From Opeltia flavorubescens (taxonomy: Eukaryota; Ascomycota; Lecanoromycetes; Teloschistales; Teloschistaceae): 64,000 nucleotides of DNA. The stretch lies in contig KE546975.1 of NCBI GenBank assembly GCA_000442125.1, positions 1,116,001 through 1,180,000 on the forward strand, read 5' to 3'. Of the stretch, positions 60,589-64,000 are shown piece by piece. The position numbers and the translations under genes are program-made. Below the pieces are notes generated by a model, which was given only the letters and a program-made list of their open reading frames with translations, searched no databases and was not told the DNA's origin. Each line of letters opens with the position of its first letter. Position 1 is the stretch's first letter.

Positions 60589-62276
60589 TTACGTTGCTTG
60601 CAAGCATATCTGCTCTTCATCGCCAGGAGAGAACCCATCTCTCCGGAATTGAAACCCAAAGGTCTCCTCCATGTGCTCTCTGGTCCGGTTGCAGAGACTT
60701 TCGTTCTGCCAAAAACTTCTGCACGCAACATGCTCGAAGCTTCTCCAGATCGATGGCTCAGGGTCGATGTTCATGGCTCTCATGTCATCCAAGGAAAAAA
60801 TGCGGCGGTGGTCTTTCAGGTGGGGATGTATTGGCGATTTCGGGTTCTCGAGAGCGCTGACGAGCACTGGATCAACTGGGTCGTGGGCGCAGTCCACGCA
60901 GAGGAAACCTCGAACGCTCCATTTGATGATGTTCGAATGCAGGAACATAGGTTCGTACGCGGTCGGATTGGTGGGATCTGCTTGAAGCATGCCAACTCCG
61001 TCGTTGGTCCCGTTGATGAAAAGGGTTTTCAGCTTGTGCGGTACCATGTAATAGTCTTGACGAAGAGAACGAAGGGCAATGAGAAACGTATCCTTATCGC
61101 CCCAGCCGGCCCACCCCTGGGAGATCATTGTGTAGTAGTGCTGAGGACCGTAGTAATTGTAATACGCGGCTAAGCAGAGCGCCTGTCAACCAAATTGGTC
61201 AGTGAAACCTAGCAACAGCAGGACCGTATGTCTCATACCTTCCAATGCCTACGTTTGTCCCACACAAGTTGTCCTGATTCAGCAGTCTGATCTTCGCGAA
61301 GCATCTCTGAAGGCCCATCACTGAGGCCAACGATGTATGGAAGAAAAGGGGCTCCCGTATGTTTCCAATAATCGGGCCACAATACAACGCCGGTATCGGT
61401 AAAGCTTTTCGAGGTAAAGATATTGTCGGGATTTTTGACGGGGACATTATCAGCGTCCAAAAAGAGTATCTGCTCGAAGGAGGAGAAGAAGATGGCGCTG
61501 ATCTTTAATTGATAACCTTGGACTAGTAGTTTTGTGTCCATGTAATTGCTGAGACGACGGCAAGCAACGCCTTCTTTTGACAGTTCTATACACCACTCTT
61601 CTCGTTCCTCCTCGGCGTCTTTGACCCAGACCTCAATTGGGAGTTTACTGCCGATTTCTCGAAGCATACCAAGCCCAGTCGTTGCAAAGGCTGTATATCG
61701 TCCACCGGCAAGGATGACAATTCCCTGACCGGAGAAGAGCTCGCTTGGGTATGAGACCAGTTTCTTTGTGACTTCGACATGGCTCTGGCGTGCAATTTGA
61801 GCATCTTCGGATGAGATGTTGGTATGGGTCTTGATTTTATCGAGAGGAGGATATTCAGAAAGGCTGGCGAAAGTCTTCAAACTAAGGTCCAGCGGGCTAG
61901 GCGGGTGAGCATCGTAGATACCTTGGAGAGTTTTCCACGTTTGTGAAAGGAGCACCTTATCAGGCGTCTTGGGTAGTTGGATGTGTTGGAAATGCTCATG
62001 GGTAGGGCTTTGACATATGAGTAGAGGCGTAGAGGGACTTAGAAAATATCGAAAAGCACGGAAGGCCCCGAGGACGATGAGGATCCATCCGAGGAGGATC
62101 ACTACCTGCTGTCTAGGTGATCCTGGCGTAATTATTCAGTATGGTACTGGAAATGGTATTGGAACTCCTTTTCCTGTGAAAAGCTCACCTCCCTTATGCC
62201 AACGCCGTAGCCTCCGAATAGTGTTGCGAAGTAGATGGCTCGGTGGAGGATCTGGATCATCGCCATATATGGTCAT
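60589..62276 (-). CDS. MNN2-type alpha-1,2-mannosyltransferase
   Basis: Three minus-strand exons (62276-62189, 62101-61239, 61182-60589) total 1545 nt, giving 514 residues. The open frame lacks an ATG at its 5' end; the short first exon, starting MTIYGDDPDPPPSHLLRNTI, supplies one and joins at GTG through a GTGAGC..GGTAG intron. The topology is type II: a short cytosolic N-terminus, one membrane anchor (LLGWILIVLGAFRAFRYFL), then a luminal catalytic domain. Catalytic-region marks are GIVILAGGRYTAFATTGLGM, the Asp-x-Asp metal site in LFLDADNVPVKNP, and WPDYWKHTGAP. This fits the Golgi MNN2/MNN5 family, which adds alpha-1,2-mannose branches to cell-wall mannoproteins. The C-terminal third is intact. 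Confidence 0.92.
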
Positions 62277-63208
62277 GGCGACCCCATGGATTAGCAGCTT
62301 ATGCAAGGAGTTGCTGAGGAATTCAAGAGCATATCCGAGCTATGCTTAGTAATAGAGGGTTTTTCACGTTGTGGAAAGTGGGATCGATCTAACGATCCAC
62401 CAAGTTTGACACCTGGTATGGTGAGCGACCACATGGCCTGTCGCATGCCCGTTGCAGTTGCATGGCGCACTTGGCGGAAGCTATTTTCAGGTACCAGCAC
62501 TTGGTGCCGATCACTCATATCCCTGAAGAAACCTAAGTATTTCTCCGATTTCTACAACGTAAGTGTGCTGGATTGCGTCTCCCGTCAACCAGAGTACTTT
62601 CATCAAACATTAAAGCAATCAATGCTAGATATTAATCGCTTTGATATGGTAGATTTGATGATCAACAATGGCTCAATTCCAGCCAAGCACCAGCGGTTAG
62701 ATATTGCCTCCTACCAAGTCACACCCTACTTGTGAGTAGGGATAGAAGGATGGCCATCTAGTATGGCATATGTTGTCACAAATGGAACAAGACTTGTTGA
62801 CCCACGGGACTAGAATGGATTGCCGTTCGCAAATTTGGAGCTGAAGCTTGAGGTGAATCAAAAGTGTAGCATGACTCCACAAGCGATCATAGAATACGAA
62901 ATTAAATAATGGATATATCTTGTAATTCAATCCATAGCGCGACCTCGCAGGCAATCCCCGCTCTGATTCGTAGCGGTCGTTCTTCCTTAGAATTCAGGTG
63001 CCTACGCCAAGGAATGCGAGTTTCAAGCCTTTATGCACCTCCTTGTTTACTGTACATCTTCAGCAAAACCAGTTGACGCAGCGCCATGATCTAGTGACGA
63101 GAAATCGCAGTGCGCTCATGCCAATGTTCGATTTTGAAGAACCCCAGATACTTTAGCTTTTAGTTGTCATATCCTCTGCTAGATGTAGGTCGATGGATAA
63201 CATTTATA
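62277..63208. other. Divergent upstream region
   Basis: This 0.93 kb lies between the mannosyltransferase start (minus) and the uncharacterised gene at 63209 (plus), so it should hold both promoters. The 144-codon plus frame at 62301-62735 has no recognisable features. Confidence 0.4.
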
Positions 63209-64000
63209 ATGCCTGAGGAAGTCGAGGCTTCAAACACCGATCATAGAAGCCGCATTCGCCACCGTTTGAAAGAGAAACTTTCTTATAGGGATAACAAGGC
63301 TTCCAAAGATAATCAAGTTCGGGAACAAGAAATCCAAAGTTTTCTCAGCGCACCAAAAGATGGGCGGATCGCCGTCACCACTCCTGATCATGAACTACCC
63401 CATGAACTGGATTCGTCGGAGGTCAGAAGCCTATCCAGCAATAGATCATACTCGCCAGCGAGGCGGAAGCCCCCAAGAAAGCCGAACCTTCATGTAGATT
63501 TTGTCGCTACATCCCCAGTCATTATCGGTGAGGGTGGAGATGAAGCAGCCTTGCCAGTTATCGAGCTTCTGCCGTCCCTTACCTTGTCTGTGGAAGCGCC
63601 GGCTGAAGCCTCGAGAAACGCTGTCTTCGAGCTTCCAACCACCACTGCATTCAAGATCCCAGCTGTACAGGTGCAACAAAATCAGGATGAGTCTTTTAGG
63701 CCAAGGTCGTTACTGCGAAGATCTACCGGACTCCGTGACCACGATCTAAATGAGCAAGACTCCGAGTCCGCTGGCTGGCACCAAAATGAGTCTAGTACAA
63801 GCCAAACTTCCAGTCCCGAGCGAGCAGATGTGATTCTCGAGGAAGACCGATATATGCCACATTCCAACTCTACAGAAAGCCATCACTCAACCAAAACAGT
63901 ATCCCCAGAGTATAACGCGACAGCTGGTATTAAGCAAAATATCGGAGGTATAAGCCGACGAAATATTGCCTATGAGCCACTACGACTACCTCTCCTCGAT
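63209..64000 (+). CDS. Uncharacterised fungal protein, 3' end outside window
   Basis: ATG at 63209 opens a frame of 264 codons that remains open to the last base. The protein begins MPEEVEASNTDHRSRIRHRL and is Ser/Arg/Glu-rich, mostly disordered. A conserved-looking block near residues 94-117 (KPNLHVDFVATSPVIIGEGG, then DEA) resembles a short motif shared by large uncharacterised ascomycete proteins. A basic patch (ARRKPPRKP) precedes it. No domain is visible yet; a folded region may follow beyond the window. The length and consistent composition make a real gene likely. Confidence 0.75.
   Translation, partial: MPEEVEASNTDHRSRIRHRLKEKLSYRDNKASKDNQVREQEIQSFLSAPKDGRIAVTTPDHELPHELDSSEVRSLSSNRSYSPARRKPPRKPNLHVDFVATSPVIIGEGGDEAALPVIELLPSLTLSVEAPAEASRNAVFELPTTTAFKIPAVQVQQNQDESFRPRSLLRRSTGLRDHDLNEQDSESAGWHQNESSTSQTSSPERADVILEEDRYMPHSNSTESHHSTKTVSPEYNATAGIKQNIGGISRRNIAYEPLRLPLLD

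Noticed and set aside
62301-62735. 144-codon plus-strand ORF
   Set aside because: It overlaps the promoter side of the mannosyltransferase and has no homology-like pattern.
1-64000. Biosynthetic gene cluster, CRISPR array, prophage or intact transposon
   Set aside because: No core synthase, spaced direct repeats, phage genes or transposase/reverse-transcriptase motifs were seen; the content is ordinary fungal chromosome.

Overview
The window is nuclear DNA of a filamentous ascomycete (Pezizomycotina). Genes lie on both strands and carry short introns (about 45-95 bp in most genes) with GT..AG ends and CTAAC/CTGAC-like branch sites. The protein set is typically fungal: DUF1772 anthrone-oxygenase-like, Zn2Cys6 regulator, LaeA-like methyltransferase, MNN2-type mannosyltransferase, fungal TRP-like channel and a Pib1-type ubiquitin ligase. 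The species cannot be fixed from the sequence alone. Most gene models below were assembled by reading splice sites by eye. For every complete multi-exon model the exon lengths sum to a multiple of three, which is good internal support, but none was tested against transcripts.

Layout. Positions 1-453 hold the 3' end of dihydroxyacid dehydratase (ILV3). Positions 0.5-20 kb are accessory and gene-sparse: a possible decayed ORF, a small secreted protein, a DUF1772 membrane protein, a 4.1 kb gene-poor stretch with an inverted repeat, a Myb/SANT-like protein, a secreted flavin polyamine oxidase with nine exons, and three lineage-type hypothetical genes. Positions 20.6-27 kb hold a 1000-residue ankyrin-repeat membrane protein and two hypotheticals, one built of three degenerate repeats.

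Positions 27.2-36.8 kb are a conserved housekeeping block: RPL34 and PRP8 diverge from a 373-bp promoter, and PRP8 converges on COX4 (yeast nomenclature; vertebrate COX5B). Positions 37.7-46.2 kb hold a Zn2Cys6 factor, a GFA-family zinc protein, an amidase-signature hydrolase and a MARVEL-like four-helix membrane protein. Positions 47.3-62.3 kb hold a LaeA-like methyltransferase and then four minus-strand genes: an FMP42-like MFS transporter, a FYVE/RING ligase, a TRP-like channel with an ML-like domain, and an MNN2-type mannosyltransferase. An uncharacterised gene runs off the right edge from 63209.

I see no biosynthetic cluster, CRISPR array, rRNA, prophage or intact transposon, and found no tRNA by eye. 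The genes look individually regulated rather than forming a pathway. The most unusual architecture is the FYVE ligase at 52255-54371: its FYVE domain is split by a long loop carrying a canonical-looking SUMO-interaction motif, followed by a UBZ-like finger and a ZNRF-type RING.
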